Source of the DNA: Sandaracinaceae bacterium | Lineage (GTDB): Bacteria > Myxococcota_A > Polyangia > Polyangiales > Houyiibacteriaceae | NCBI GenBank assembly: GCA_020633055.1 | Contig: JACKEJ010000014.1 | Location: forward strand, 1-64,000 | Reading direction: 5' to 3' | Length of the DNA: 64,000 bases | Shown here: in pieces, positions 37,680-47,287 of the stretch | Layout: every line of letters starts with the position of its first letter | How positions within the stretch are numbered: the first letter of the stretch is position 1 | Notes under the pieces: generated by a model | What the model was told of the DNA's origin: nothing | What the model saw: the letters and a program-made list of their open reading frames with translations, nothing else | Databases searched by the model: none | Program-made: the position numbers and the translations under genes

Positions 37680-38621
37680 TTACTCGTAGAAGCGGAAGTC
37701 GTGCTCGATCTGCAGCCCGAGGGCGTTGTTGAGCTCGATGAAGCGCTCGATGAACTCGTGCAGGCCGGCCTCGATGATGGCCTCGATGCGCTGACCCTTG
37801 AGCTTCTTGCGGGTGTGTTGTGCCGCGGTGAGGCTCGCGAACTCCTGCTGGTACTCGTCGGCGAGCAGGCCGAGGTTGTCCGCCAGGCGGTCGTAGCAGA
37901 ACGCGAGGGAGCGCGGCATGCGCCGGTCGAGGATGAGGAAGTCGGCGATGCTCTGAGGGTTCACGTCGCCCTGGTTGAGCCAGTGGTACGCACGCTGCGC
38001 CGAAACACAGCGGAGGATGGTCTCCCACTGCACGTTGTCCAGCGACGAGCCGACCTGCGCGGCGGACGGCAGGAGCACGTAGTACTTCACGTCGAGGATG
38101 CGCGCGGTGTTATCCGCCCTCTCGAGGTAGGTGCCGATGCGCGCGAAGTCGTAGATGTCGTTGCGCAGCATGGTGCCGTGCATGGTCCCGCGCACCAGGG
38201 CGGTCTGCTGCCGGATGACGTCGAGGATGCGCGGCAGGTCGCGGCTGGCCGGGCGCTGCGACAGCAGGTCACGCAGGGTCATCCAACCCTCGTTCGTGGC
38301 CTCCCAGACCTCGCGCGTCAACGCCGTACGCACCAGCCGCGCGTTGGTGCGCGCGCCCTCCATGGTGGACAGCACGCTCGAGGGGTTCTCGCGGTCGCGA
38401 AGCAGGAAATCCACCACGCTGTCCGCGTCATAGGCCTGGTGGCGCTCGAGATAGGCGTCGCGCACCCCCGAGGTGGCCACGATGGACGCCCACTCGTCCT
38501 CCTCCGCGGAGGAGCGGGTGAGCGCGATGCGCAGGCCTGCGTCGACCAGGCGCGCTGTGTTCTCGGCGCGTTCCAAGTAGCGGAACATCCAGAACAAGCC
38601 TCCAGCTGTCTTGCCAAGCAT
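37680..38621 (-). CDS. Alpha-E domain protein of the Anbu operon
   Basis: A 313-residue helical protein of the alpha-E family. The N-terminus GLFWMFRYLERAENTARLVD and its second copy FARIGTYLERADNTARILDV form the conserved duplicated motif with Glu and Arg. It has no membrane helix. It is always found with circularly permuted ATP-grasp and transglutaminase-like genes; its role is proposed to be a helical partner of the ligase. It begins six bases after the ATP-grasp stop. Confidence 0.92.
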   Translation of the reverse strand: MLGKTAGGLFWMFRYLERAENTARLVDAGLRIALTRSSAEEDEWASIVATSGVRDAYLERHQAYDADSVVDFLLRDRENPSSVLSTMEGARTNARLVRTALTREVWEATNEGWMTLRDLLSQRPASRDLPRILDVIRQQTALVRGTMHGTMLRNDIYDFARIGTYLERADNTARILDVKYYVLLPSAAQVGSSLDNVQWETILRCVSAQRAYHWLNQGDVNPQSIADFLILDRRMPRSLAFCYDRLADNLGLLADEYQQEFASLTAAQHTRKKLKGQRIEAIIEAGLHEFIERFIELNNALGLQIEHDFRFYE

Positions 38622-38626
38622 CCGCC

Positions 38627-40072
38627 CTATTCCTCCAGCACCCAGGTGTCTTTGGTCCCGCCGCCCTGGCTCGAGTTCACGACCAGCGAGCCCTTCTTGA
38701 GCGCGACGCGCGTGAGCCCGCCCGGGGTGATGTAGATCTTGTTCGGCGACATGAGGACGAAGGGGCGCAAGTCGACGTGCCTCGGCGCGAGACCCGAGCG
38801 CTTGAGGATGGGCACCGTCGAGAGCGACAGCGTGGGCTGCGCGATGTAGTTCCCCGGGTTGGCGCGCAGCTTCGCGCCGAAAGACGCGAGCTCCTTGCGG
38901 CTGGCCGCGGGGCCGACGAGCATGCCGTAGCCACCCGAGCCGTGCACTTCCTTGACCACCAGCTCGGCGAGGTGCTCGAGCACGTACGTGAGCGACTGGG
39001 GCTCCGAGCAGCGCCAGGTGGGCACGTTCTTGAGGATGGCTTGTTCGCCCGTGTAGAACTCGACGATGTCCGGCATGTAGGAGTAGATGGCCTTGTCGTC
39101 GGCGATGCCGGTGCCTGGCGCGTTCGCGATGGTGATGCCGCCAGCCCGATACACGTCCATGATGCCCGACACGCCGATGACCGAGTCGGCGCGGAAGGTG
39201 AGCGGATCCAGGAAGGCGTCGTCCACGCGCCTGTAGAGGACGTCGATGGGCTGGTAACCGCGCGTGGTGCGCATGGCGACGCGTCCGTCGACGACGCGCA
39301 GGTCGTGCCCCTCGACGAGCTCCGCGCCCATCTGGTCCGCCAGGAACGAATGCTCGAAGTAGGCCGAGTTGTGAATGCCCGGCGTGAGCACCGCGACCAC
39401 AGGCCGCCCCTTGCAGCCGGCCGGCGCGCAGGCCGCCAACGAGCGTCGCAGGTGCTTGGGGTAGTCTCCCACCGGACGCACCTTCTGCCGCGCGAAGAGC
39501 TCCGGGAACATCCGCAGCATCGTCTCGCGGTTCTCGAGCATGTAGGACACGCCCGAGGGCGTGCGGGCGTTGTCCTCGAGCACGAAGAACTCGTCCTCGC
39601 CCGTGCGCACGATGTCGACGCCGACGATGTGCGTGTAGACGTTCGCCGGGGGCGTGGCGCCCACCATCTCCGGCAGGAACGCGTCGTTCTGCTGGATGAG
39701 GCGCGCTGGGATGCGCCCCGCCCGGAGGATCTCCTGGCGATGATAGATGTCGTGCAGGAACGCGTTGATGGCGCGCACGCGCTGCTCGATGCCACGCGAG
39801 AGGCGGCTCCACTCACGGTCGGCGATGATGCGCGGGATGATGTCAAACGGGATGAGGCGCTCCGCAGCATCCTCGTCACCGTACACATTAAAGGTGATTC
39901 CGGTCCGCCGGAACATGGCCTCCGCGTCGAGCGAGCGCTGGAGCAGACGCGCGTTCTCCTCCCCGTCGAACCAGGCCTTGTAGCCTTCGTACGGCGCGCG
40001 CACCGCGTCCCCTCCACCGAGCATTTCGTCGAACCCTGGCGCTGCGTCCATGCTGTGCAAACTAGAGTCCAT
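38627..40072 (-). CDS. Circularly permuted ATP-grasp ligase of the Anbu operon
   Basis: A 481-residue circularly permuted ATP-grasp type 2 protein (the former DUF404/DUF407 pair). It has PFDIIPRIIADREWSRLSRG, the ATP-grasp motifs FFVLEDNARTPSGVSYMLEN and VVKEVHGSGGYGMLVG, and the C-terminal SSQGGGTKDTWVLEE. Such enzymes are predicted to join amino groups to carboxylates with ATP. ATG 40072 is chosen; ATG 40051 is an in-frame alternative. It is the first gene of the four-gene set. The 125 bp upstream is comparatively AT-rich but holds no clear promoter. Confidence 0.92.
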   Translation of the reverse strand: MDSSLHSMDAAPGFDEMLGGGDAVRAPYEGYKAWFDGEENARLLQRSLDAEAMFRRTGITFNVYGDEDAAERLIPFDIIPRIIADREWSRLSRGIEQRVRAINAFLHDIYHRQEILRAGRIPARLIQQNDAFLPEMVGATPPANVYTHIVGVDIVRTGEDEFFVLEDNARTPSGVSYMLENRETMLRMFPELFARQKVRPVGDYPKHLRRSLAACAPAGCKGRPVVAVLTPGIHNSAYFEHSFLADQMGAELVEGHDLRVVDGRVAMRTTRGYQPIDVLYRRVDDAFLDPLTFRADSVIGVSGIMDVYRAGGITIANAPGTGIADDKAIYSYMPDIVEFYTGEQAILKNVPTWRCSEPQSLTYVLEHLAELVVKEVHGSGGYGMLVGPAASRKELASFGAKLRANPGNYIAQPTLSLSTVPILKRSGLAPRHVDLRPFVLMSPNKIYITPGGLTRVALKKGSLVVNSSQGGGTKDTWVLEE

Positions 40073-40197
40073 CGAGCCCCCACGCAAGCTTTCTCACCGC
40101 CACTCGGAGGTCACATGTTCCCGACTGCTGCCCGTTTGTTTCGCGGTCATTTCAAGGGGATTTCACCAGAAGAACAACGAATGAAACGGGACGCGGA

Positions 40198-41196
40198 TCA
40201 CGGCGCAGGCGGCGGCGCCCCCGCCTCGATCCACGCGCGGACCGAGGCCGTGCCGCGCGTGAGGTAGGGCTGGCCGCTGGGCATGACCTTGCCGCAGATG
40301 ACGCGCTCGGTCTCTGGGATGGTGATGTCGCCCAGCTTGTGCAGGAGATACGATCGCGACGCGTCCGCCGTGTCGACCATGGCGTTCGCGATGGTCACGT
40401 CGCACTCGTCGTCGATGGTGGGGTCCTGCGTCGTCAGCGCCATGTAGGCGAGGGCTGGAGTGGAGAGGTCGAGCTCGGGGTTGGTCCCGCCCGAGGTGTG
40501 ACAGCCGATGACGCAGCTCCGCGCCAAGACGTCGTCGAACACGCGCGTGAAGAGGTCCCCTGTGCCGTTGGAGTCGTCCTCGCAGACGGGCGTGCGCAGC
40601 CCGATGGCCCCCTCCTCGATGCGCGCGAGCGCGGGGTCGGAGGCCTCGACCACGGGCGCGCCACACGCCAGCCAGGAGCGCAGCGCGGTCCGCCCGGCGG
40701 ACGTATCGACCGCTTCGAGGGCGCCGCCGAAGCTGCAGCGTCCGAGCTCGAACTCGACGTACCGGTAGCCTCCCGGGGCGTCCCCGCCGACGTTCTCGTC
40801 GTAGGGGGGCATCGTCCCGCGGTGGACCTCGCGCCAGATGTCGCTGCGATGTCCGGTCACCGTGCTGTAGTTCGCGCCGAGCCGCTCCAGGAAGTCCGCC
40901 TCTGGGCGCCCCAGCGGGTTCACCGTGCCTACGGGCAGCGCGAGGTCGAAGCCCAAGGGGACTCCCACGCGGTCGTCCCCCTCGGCGGACTCGCTGTGGC
41001 AACGCCCTGCGCCGCACGAGCCGTTGAGGAGCGCCTGGCCGGCGTACATGATCCGCCCCTCACCGTCCACGACCAGCCGCTCGCCCACGCCTTCGTCGCA
41101 CTCGCCGAGCGCGGGCGTGCACGCACCTGTGAGGAGCGCCCCAGCGCCGAGGACGACCCGAATCCACCGATGGCCGGCGGTGCCGCAGAGGCGCAT
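40198..41196 (-). CDS. Cytochrome-like (PSCyt1-type) lipoprotein
   Basis: A 332-residue lipoprotein with lipobox LLTGAC. Two Cys-His motifs occur: GSCGAGRCHSES (CxxxxCH) and RSCVIGCHTSGGTNPELDLS (CxxxCH). They are spaced like the CxxCH haem or metal sites of planctomycete-type cytochromes but are not canonical. The C-terminus has the family's end pattern, KVMPSGQPYLTRGTASVRAW then IEAGAP. The ATG overlaps the upstream barrel gene stop (ATGA). Whether haem is attached is doubtful. It is divergent from the DUF1549/DUF1501 genes and shares their cytochrome-like type. Confidence 0.75.
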   Translation of the reverse strand: MRLCGTAGHRWIRVVLGAGALLTGACTPALGECDEGVGERLVVDGEGRIMYAGQALLNGSCGAGRCHSESAEGDDRVGVPLGFDLALPVGTVNPLGRPEADFLERLGANYSTVTGHRSDIWREVHRGTMPPYDENVGGDAPGGYRYVEFELGRCSFGGALEAVDTSAGRTALRSWLACGAPVVEASDPALARIEEGAIGLRTPVCEDDSNGTGDLFTRVFDDVLARSCVIGCHTSGGTNPELDLSTPALAYMALTTQDPTIDDECDVTIANAMVDTADASRSYLLHKLGDITIPETERVICGKVMPSGQPYLTRGTASVRAWIEAGAPPPAP

Positions 41197-42014
41197 CAGA
41201 AAGTCACCTCGGCGCCGATGGCGATGCGCAAGCGGTGCGTCGTGAGCGTTCGGTCGCGCTCGGACTTCGCGAACTCCGAAGAGGCCGAGGAGCGCAGCAG
41301 GGGGGACCACGACCACGCGTAGCCCAGCGTGCCGCGCAACGCGAACCAGCTCGCGGCTTCCCAGCGGACGCCTGCGTCGGCGCCCGCGAGGATCCCCAGC
41401 CGCGGACCCCGCCATGTGTTGAAGCCCTGACCGCGGCTCTGGTTGATGAGCTGACGCAGATCCTCGCCGGGAGCGATGATGGACGCTCCGACGCGCGGCG
41501 TCAGGAGCACGGAGATGCCGTGCTTCACGGGGAGGAGGATGTCCAAGCGCACGTCCAGCAAGAGCAGCTGACCCAGGCCCACCGTGTCCCCTTGATCGGG
41601 GTCGACCTCTAGGGCGCCCCCCCAGCCGAAGCCCCCGCCCAGCCTCAGGTTGTCGCGGAGGCCGAACATGAGCCCGAGGTACAGCGACCCCCCGAGGGCG
41701 CGGGCGGACGTGCTCTCGTCGAGCACCTGGCGGTTGGCGCGGTCGTAGCGGTCGTAGCGCTGGACGTCGACGCGCATGGCGCCCTCCAGGATGAACGCGT
41801 TCGGCGCGTCCTCCTCGACCGCGGCACGTCGCGCACGAGGCGCGGGTCGATCGCCTGCCTCGTCGCCCCCACCGTCGTCTTGGGCAGCAGCCGTGGGCGC
41901 GAGCGACGAGCCCCACAGGCCGAGGAGGACTGCCAGGAGCAGCGTCCAGCGTCGCTCGGTCGTGTCCGAAATTGCGCGAGCGCGTATGGAGGAAGGCGCG
42001 AAGGGGGAGCTCAT
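41196..42014 (-). CDS. Outer-membrane beta-barrel protein
   Basis: A 272-residue protein from ATG 42014. After an N-terminal extension a signal peptide (LLLAVLLGLWGSSLAPTAAA) leads to an acidic Asp/Gly linker. The rest is strands with alternating hydrophobic residues and terminal aromatic residues (GSLYLGLMFGLRDNLRLGGG, LRGTLGYAWSWSPLL, RLRIAIGAEVTF). The final Phe is typical of barrel proteins inserted by BamA. Fold is evident; function is unknown. It is co-translated with the cytochrome-like lipoprotein. Confidence 0.75.
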   Translation of the reverse strand: MSSPFAPSSIRARAISDTTERRWTLLLAVLLGLWGSSLAPTAAAQDDGGGDEAGDRPAPRARRAAVEEDAPNAFILEGAMRVDVQRYDRYDRANRQVLDESTSARALGGSLYLGLMFGLRDNLRLGGGFGWGGALEVDPDQGDTVGLGQLLLLDVRLDILLPVKHGISVLLTPRVGASIIAPGEDLRQLINQSRGQGFNTWRGPRLGILAGADAGVRWEAASWFALRGTLGYAWSWSPLLRSSASSEFAKSERDRTLTTHRLRIAIGAEVTF

Positions 42015-42145
42015 CCGGCGAGCATACCCAATCTGTTGGCTCGCCGACACGTATTGCGAAACCGGCAGGACCTCTCTAGTCTGTCTAGTGGCACGGTAAC
42101 CCAGCCGTCACCCCCACCCCCAGCGGCCGCCCCAAAGGAGCACGC

Positions 42146-43975
42146 ATGGCCTCCTCTCCGCATCGCAGCGTACGCTGCCTCCCTGGTCGTCCTGCGCTCA
42201 CGACGCTGGCCGCCTTCTGCAGCTCGCTCCTCGTTTCATGTGCCGGGAGCGATGGCTTCAACGCCGCGACCCCCGCGCGCGGTCCCGGAGAGTTCGTCGG
42301 ACGTAGCACCCCGCTGAACGACACGTTTGCGGGAGGCGTGGGCGCCGACTACGCGGCACGGTCGCTCCCAATGGGTGAAATCGCGGACTGGCGCGCATGT
42401 GGCACCGAGTGCCAGGCGCACTGCGCGGCCCAGACCTTCAACAACCCCCTCGACGAGGCGATGTGCCCACACCTGTGGGGCGCAGGGCTCGACACGCGCC
42501 CGGTGGACGAGCACGAGGCTTGCCGGCGCATGTACGTGGACCTTGCGGGCTACTTCCCCACCCTCTTCGAGATCGAGCGCAGCTGTCTGGGACGGCCCGC
42601 GGACGAGGTCGCGCTGCGGCTCATTGCGAGCGACGAGTTCGTGAGGGTCAACCAGCTGCGCTGGTCCGACCGCCTCCGCTACGACAACATCAGCGTGAAC
42701 TTCGAGCGGATCTTCGACGCCGACGAGACCGTGGGCAAAGCCTACCGAGGGCTGATCCGCTATGACGAGCTGGTCGAGGTGATGAGCGCGCACCCCGTGC
42801 TCACGCGCCGCTTCGACAACGCGGGCGACCGGGCCGAGGCGCTGTTCACGCTCTTCCTGGGTCGGCCGCCTTTCGACAACGAGCGCGCCGACATGGCCAA
42901 GCTCTACCGGCTCTGGAACAACCACTACGTGGACCACCCACAGCTGGGCCTGCGCCTGCCGGACGCGTTCATCCAGCACGCCTGCGTGGACGAGCGGGGC
43001 GAGATCGACCCGAACACACAGGGGCAGTGCACGAGCCTCCTCTGGGGCTACAACCAGGTGATCATCGAGCCGGACTTCCGCGCCATCGACGGTCGCACGT
43101 GGTCCGAGAACCTCACCGAGGCCGAGTGGCGCGTGCTGCAGACACCAGGCCGCATCCTCTCCGTTCGCAGCGAAGCGTGGGAGTACGCCGTGGCGGACGT
43201 CCTCGAGCAATACCTCGGGTACAACCTCTCTTTCTACGCTCCTTCCGTGCTGCAGCCCCTCGTCGAGTACCTCTTCGCTCACGGCGGGGACATCCGCAGC
43301 ATCCACTACGTCGTCGCCACGTCGCAGCTCTACCGGCAGTCGACGACGTGCCCGGACGACGTGTGCGGGGACGACCTGAACCCGCCCGCGTGGACCTACG
43401 GCGCCCTCAAGCAAGTGGACTCCCAGGTGTGGCTCGACACGCTGAGCCGGTTCGGAAGCAGCGACATCGGCCGCTGCGACAGGCGCCTGCCCAGCACCCG
43501 TGACTTCATGCAGGCAGGTGTCTATGGCATCGACGTCCTCGCCAATTCGGAGTGGACGTTCAACGACGAGGGCGTCGTGGACGAGCGCTATCGAAACGTC
43601 GCCCGCACGTTGGGCGGCTGCCCCGACAACCAGGTCACGACACGCTTCCAGACCATCAGCATCCTGAACACCGCCACACAGGAGTCGTTCGTGGCCGAGA
43701 TGTGCAACCCCGGCGGTGCGTCCACGAGCGCGGTCGAGTCGGCGCGCATCCTCCCCGAGACCATCGCGGCCAACCGCGCGCTGGACGACACCGTCGCCGA
43801 GGAGGTGGTCGAGTACCAGGTGCGCACCTACTTCGGCCGGCCAGCCAGCACCGAGGAGCGCGACATGGCGCGCGTCGGCGGCGCAGCCTGCGTGCCCCAA
43901 CCATGCGACGCCGAGACCTTTGCCCGGGTGCTCTGCTACGCGCTCCTCTCCAGCGGCGAGATGCTCTTCTACTGA
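42146..43975 (+). CDS. DUF1549/DUF1553-like lipoprotein
   Basis: A 609-residue protein whose N-terminus carries a lipoprotein signal (TLAAFCSSLLVSCAGSDG). The segment CRRMYVDLAGYFPTLFEIER followed by LRLIASDEFVRVNQLRWSDR matches the DUF1549 motif (R-x-Y/L-x-D-L-x-G-x-x-P-T) of planctomycete-type proteins. A second part (about 330-600) with VADVLEQYLGYNLSF and FDNAGDRAEALFTLFLG patterns may correspond to DUF1553. Many cysteines suggest disulfides. It begins the plus-strand cassette and is followed eight bases later by a DUF1501 gene. The normal partners are conserved; the substrate is not known. Confidence 0.75.
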   Translation: MASSPHRSVRCLPGRPALTTLAAFCSSLLVSCAGSDGFNAATPARGPGEFVGRSTPLNDTFAGGVGADYAARSLPMGEIADWRACGTECQAHCAAQTFNNPLDEAMCPHLWGAGLDTRPVDEHEACRRMYVDLAGYFPTLFEIERSCLGRPADEVALRLIASDEFVRVNQLRWSDRLRYDNISVNFERIFDADETVGKAYRGLIRYDELVEVMSAHPVLTRRFDNAGDRAEALFTLFLGRPPFDNERADMAKLYRLWNNHYVDHPQLGLRLPDAFIQHACVDERGEIDPNTQGQCTSLLWGYNQVIIEPDFRAIDGRTWSENLTEAEWRVLQTPGRILSVRSEAWEYAVADVLEQYLGYNLSFYAPSVLQPLVEYLFAHGGDIRSIHYVVATSQLYRQSTTCPDDVCGDDLNPPAWTYGALKQVDSQVWLDTLSRFGSSDIGRCDRRLPSTRDFMQAGVYGIDVLANSEWTFNDEGVVDERYRNVARTLGGCPDNQVTTRFQTISILNTATQESFVAEMCNPGGASTSAVESARILPETIAANRALDDTVAEEVVEYQVRTYFGRPASTEERDMARVGGAACVPQPCDAETFARVLCYALLSSGEMLFY

Positions 43976-43982
43976 GGTGGTC

Positions 43983-45383
43983 ATGACGCGACGCAAGCCA
44001 ACAGCATCCCAGCACAGCCTCGGCCTCAGCCGGCGGGGCTTCCTGAAAGTCGGCGCCGCAGGCCTCGCTGCCAGCTCCATGCCGCACTTGTTCATCCCGA
44101 ACCGCGCCGTCGCGCAGTCCGGCGGGCGAGGAACGATCAAGCACCTGCTGTACGTGCGTCTGTCGGGAGGCTTCCGCTTCCCGACCGCGTTCAACGCGGA
44201 CGTCTCGGGAGCCTACAACCCGTTCGGCACGGCCTCGGGCGTCCCCGACGGTGTGCAGTGGGGCGTCAGCTCGCTGCTCCAGCGGGCTGGCTGGCTCGAC
44301 GCGAACCGGACGGCGGCGGGCATGCAGGCCGTCCACCAGCTGGCGGACCGCATCACGGTCATGCCTACGGTCGACCACGAGCCCCTGGCCGGATACGCCG
44401 ACGGAAACCACACCACGGGCCTCGAGCGCTACTACACCGGGTACGTGAACGGCTCGGCGGGCTTCTTCACGCGCATCAACCTTGGGCTGGCCGACCGCTA
44501 CGCCGACGCGTTGGCCGAGGGGCGTGTGCTGCTGCCGCCGTTCGTCATGGGCGGCGCCGCCATGGCCCGGGGCCTCGGCGAGTACGCACCCCACCGCCCG
44601 CCCGTGCTCAGCGGCGGGTCGTTCGATCGCTTCGCCGCCACTGCATCCGGGAGCATCCCGGAGTGGGGTCGGCCCATGGTGACCGCCACGGACGCGCGGA
44701 TGCGCGATCGTCAGCACCTGCGCCAACGCGACCGGGTGGACGCATACGTCCAGTCGCGCGCCGCGACGGCGGCGTACTCGCAGATCTTCGCGGACCCGCT
44801 GCTGGCCACCGACCGCGCCTCGGCAGACATCGTGGATGGCGTGTCCAACACCGAGCTCGCGATGCTGTTCGGAGACAGCTCGACCGCCCGTGAGATGCGG
44901 CTGGCCCTTCGTCTGTTCCACTTCGGCTGCCCCGCGGTGTACCTGGACCAAGGGGGCTACGACTACCACTCGGGCGAGCAGGACCGTCTCCCAGGTTCGA
45001 TCGAGGCACTGAATCAGCTGACCTCGGCCCTGATCAACGTCCTCCCGCGCATGTCCCACCCGGACGGCGGAACGTACTGGGACCACACTCTCGTCGTCTA
45101 CGGGAGCGAGTTCTCGCGCACCGCGCGCGGCGACCGCTTCAACTCCGCGCGAGGCTCGGACCACACGGGGGACAACTCCACGCGGTGGATGTCCATGCCG
45201 TTCTTCGGTGGCCCCGTGCCCGGCGGCCGCGTCGTGGGAGCCACGACAGAGCGCAACGAGCTGCGCGCGCAAGGCACCGTGTATTCGTACCGCAGCATGC
45301 TCAACACCCTCTTGGACGGACTCGAGTGCGACCCGTCCGTGTTCTTCCCGGCCGACGAGGTCGTCCCGGGGCTCTTCGGATGA
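43983..45383 (+). CDS. DUF1501 family Tat-exported protein
   Basis: A 466-residue protein with a twin-arginine signal, LSRRGFLKVGAAGLAASSMP, starting at ATG 43983. The mature domain resembles DUF1501 (alkaline-phosphatase-like superfamily): early YVRLSGGFRFPTAFNADVSG, then TVDHEPLAGYADGNHTTGLE and VYGSEFSRTARGDRFNSARG with HTGDNSTRWMS. The metal-site pattern is only partly visible. DUF1501 proteins are usually encoded next to DUF1549/DUF1553 proteins, as here. It is coupled to the next gene by an ATGA overlap if that gene starts at 45380. Confidence 0.85.
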   Translation: MTRRKPTASQHSLGLSRRGFLKVGAAGLAASSMPHLFIPNRAVAQSGGRGTIKHLLYVRLSGGFRFPTAFNADVSGAYNPFGTASGVPDGVQWGVSSLLQRAGWLDANRTAAGMQAVHQLADRITVMPTVDHEPLAGYADGNHTTGLERYYTGYVNGSAGFFTRINLGLADRYADALAEGRVLLPPFVMGGAAMARGLGEYAPHRPPVLSGGSFDRFAATASGSIPEWGRPMVTATDARMRDRQHLRQRDRVDAYVQSRAATAAYSQIFADPLLATDRASADIVDGVSNTELAMLFGDSSTAREMRLALRLFHFGCPAVYLDQGGYDYHSGEQDRLPGSIEALNQLTSALINVLPRMSHPDGGTYWDHTLVVYGSEFSRTARGDRFNSARGSDHTGDNSTRWMSMPFFGGPVPGGRVVGATTERNELRAQGTVYSYRSMLNTLLDGLECDPSVFFPADEVVPGLFG

Positions 45384-45394
45384 GGCACGGAACC

Positions 45395-46789
45395 ATGCAG
45401 AAGCCACGTCTCGCCGCCGTCGTGCTCTTGGTGGCGCCCGTCCTCGGTTGCCAGGGAGGCGGTTTCCAACACGCCGATCCGGGCGAGGCTCCGCCCGGTC
45501 TCGAGTGGGGTCCGGACAGCGGCGCACCGTTCTTCGGACCCACGCGCACCGTCACCCCCTACACCGGCAGCGAAGCCGCGGTGCTGGAGGCCCAACGAGA
45601 GCTCCCCACGGGCAGCGAGCTGCAGGCGGAGGTCATCATCCGCAGCTGCGGTCCGATCAACGGCGTGTGCCACAACGAGAAGGAGTACCCGGACCTCCAC
45701 ACGCCCGCGAACTTCGCGGCCACCATCGGCGCGCCCTGCAACGTCCAGTCGGGGACGCCCGAGGGCGTGTTCGATCGCTGCGAGCGCACGGGCGACAGGT
45801 TCACCTTCGACGACGACCGCGAGGTGGAGATCGGCTGGGTGGAATACGTCCCGCCCCCGAGCGACGGAACGTCGGAGGTGGGCCCCGACATGCCTGGTCT
45901 GCACCTGCACTTCGCGGACCCCGTCGCCACCTCGTACGAGGGGCGCTACACGTCGGGACGCTTCGTACGGACGTTCGTGCGAGCCGGCAACACGGTGGAA
46001 GACCTCACGTACTTCCGCTACGAGCAGCGCTACCACGTCTTCGAAGACGGACACCACGTGGTCGCCGAGGTGCCCGAGTACCTGGCCAACGCGGTGCAGA
46101 GCTTCATGACCTCGGGCATCGAGCAGGGGGACCTGAACCGCAATGGAACCTATGGCGCGCGACCGAACGTCATGGGCGAACGGCGTGGGCCAGTGTCGAT
46201 GCTGACCGCCGGAGACCCAGAGACCAGCTACCTCATCGGGCGTCTGCGAGGGCACATGGAGGGTGAGGCCGTGCCCGGATCACGCATGCCGCTCGCCAAC
46301 GAGCCGTTCTCCGTGCCGGAGATGCTCGCGCTCTTCTGCTTCGTCGAGGGGCTCGACCCGGCGGTGCGCACCATCAACCTGTTCGACCCAATCGACTACA
46401 ACGGCTGTTCCTACGCCCAGAACCCCGCCTTGTTGGATGGGCTCGCGGTCGAAGGGTCGGGCACGGGGTTCGCCACGCGTATCCGCCCGCTGATCGAGGC
46501 CAACTGCGCGGGATGCCACGACGACGTCGACCCGGAGGAGGATCTCACGCTCATGGGCAGTGGGCTGTACGAACGTTTGATGATGCCGAGCGCTCAGGAC
46601 CCAATGGGCCGGCCGCTGATCGATCCGGGCAACCTCGCCAACAGCTACCTCTGGCTGAAGCTCATCGGCGACCCGACCATCGAGGGCTTCCGCATGCCCG
46701 TCAACCCGATCTCCGGTGGCGGAGCGCTCGACATGGACAAGCTGGACGACATCCGCATGTGGATCGAGAACGGCGCGCCCAACGACTGA
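45395..46789 (+). CDS. PSCyt1-type lipoprotein with CxxCH motif
   Basis: A 464-residue lipoprotein; ATG 45395 gives a perfect lipoprotein signal (LAAVVLLVAPVLGCQ), while ATG 45380 overlaps the DUF1501 stop and adds five residues. A canonical CxxCH is present in LIEANCAGCHDDVDPEEDL, and an earlier CGPINGVCHNE (Cys-x6-Cys-His) resembles a second site. The C-terminus RMPVNPISGGGALDMDKLDD then IRMWIENGAP is the PSCyt1 ending. It could bind one haem c. It is the third gene of the cassette and has the same end pattern as the divergent 40198-41196 lipoprotein. Confidence 0.78.
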   Translation: MQKPRLAAVVLLVAPVLGCQGGGFQHADPGEAPPGLEWGPDSGAPFFGPTRTVTPYTGSEAAVLEAQRELPTGSELQAEVIIRSCGPINGVCHNEKEYPDLHTPANFAATIGAPCNVQSGTPEGVFDRCERTGDRFTFDDDREVEIGWVEYVPPPSDGTSEVGPDMPGLHLHFADPVATSYEGRYTSGRFVRTFVRAGNTVEDLTYFRYEQRYHVFEDGHHVVAEVPEYLANAVQSFMTSGIEQGDLNRNGTYGARPNVMGERRGPVSMLTAGDPETSYLIGRLRGHMEGEAVPGSRMPLANEPFSVPEMLALFCFVEGLDPAVRTINLFDPIDYNGCSYAQNPALLDGLAVEGSGTGFATRIRPLIEANCAGCHDDVDPEEDLTLMGSGLYERLMMPSAQDPMGRPLIDPGNLANSYLWLKLIGDPTIEGFRMPVNPISGGGALDMDKLDDIRMWIENGAPND

Positions 46790-46831
46790 GCGCGACGCGG
46801 GGGCGGTGCCTTGCTCGACGCGTGACGCACG

Positions 46832-46861
46832 AAAAAGCGACACCCCCGCAGAGCGGGGGTG
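46832..46861 (-). terminator. Rho-independent terminator of rnpB
   Basis: On the minus strand a 9-bp stem CACCCCCGC/GCGGGGGTG with a 3-base loop is followed by a short U tract (five T within TCGCTTTTTCG). It lies immediately after the 3' end of RNase P RNA. It may also stop transcripts from the convergent gene ending at 46789. Confidence 0.75.
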
Positions 46862-46864
46862 CCG

Positions 46865-47260
<396 letters not shown>

Positions 47261-47287
47261 GATCACCCGAGCCGCTCCGACGCAGGG

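Noticed and set aside
37680..39812. 710-residue extension of the alpha-E gene
   Set aside because: Its upstream part overlaps the ATP-grasp gene in another frame. The alpha-E motif starts at MLGKTAGG (38621).
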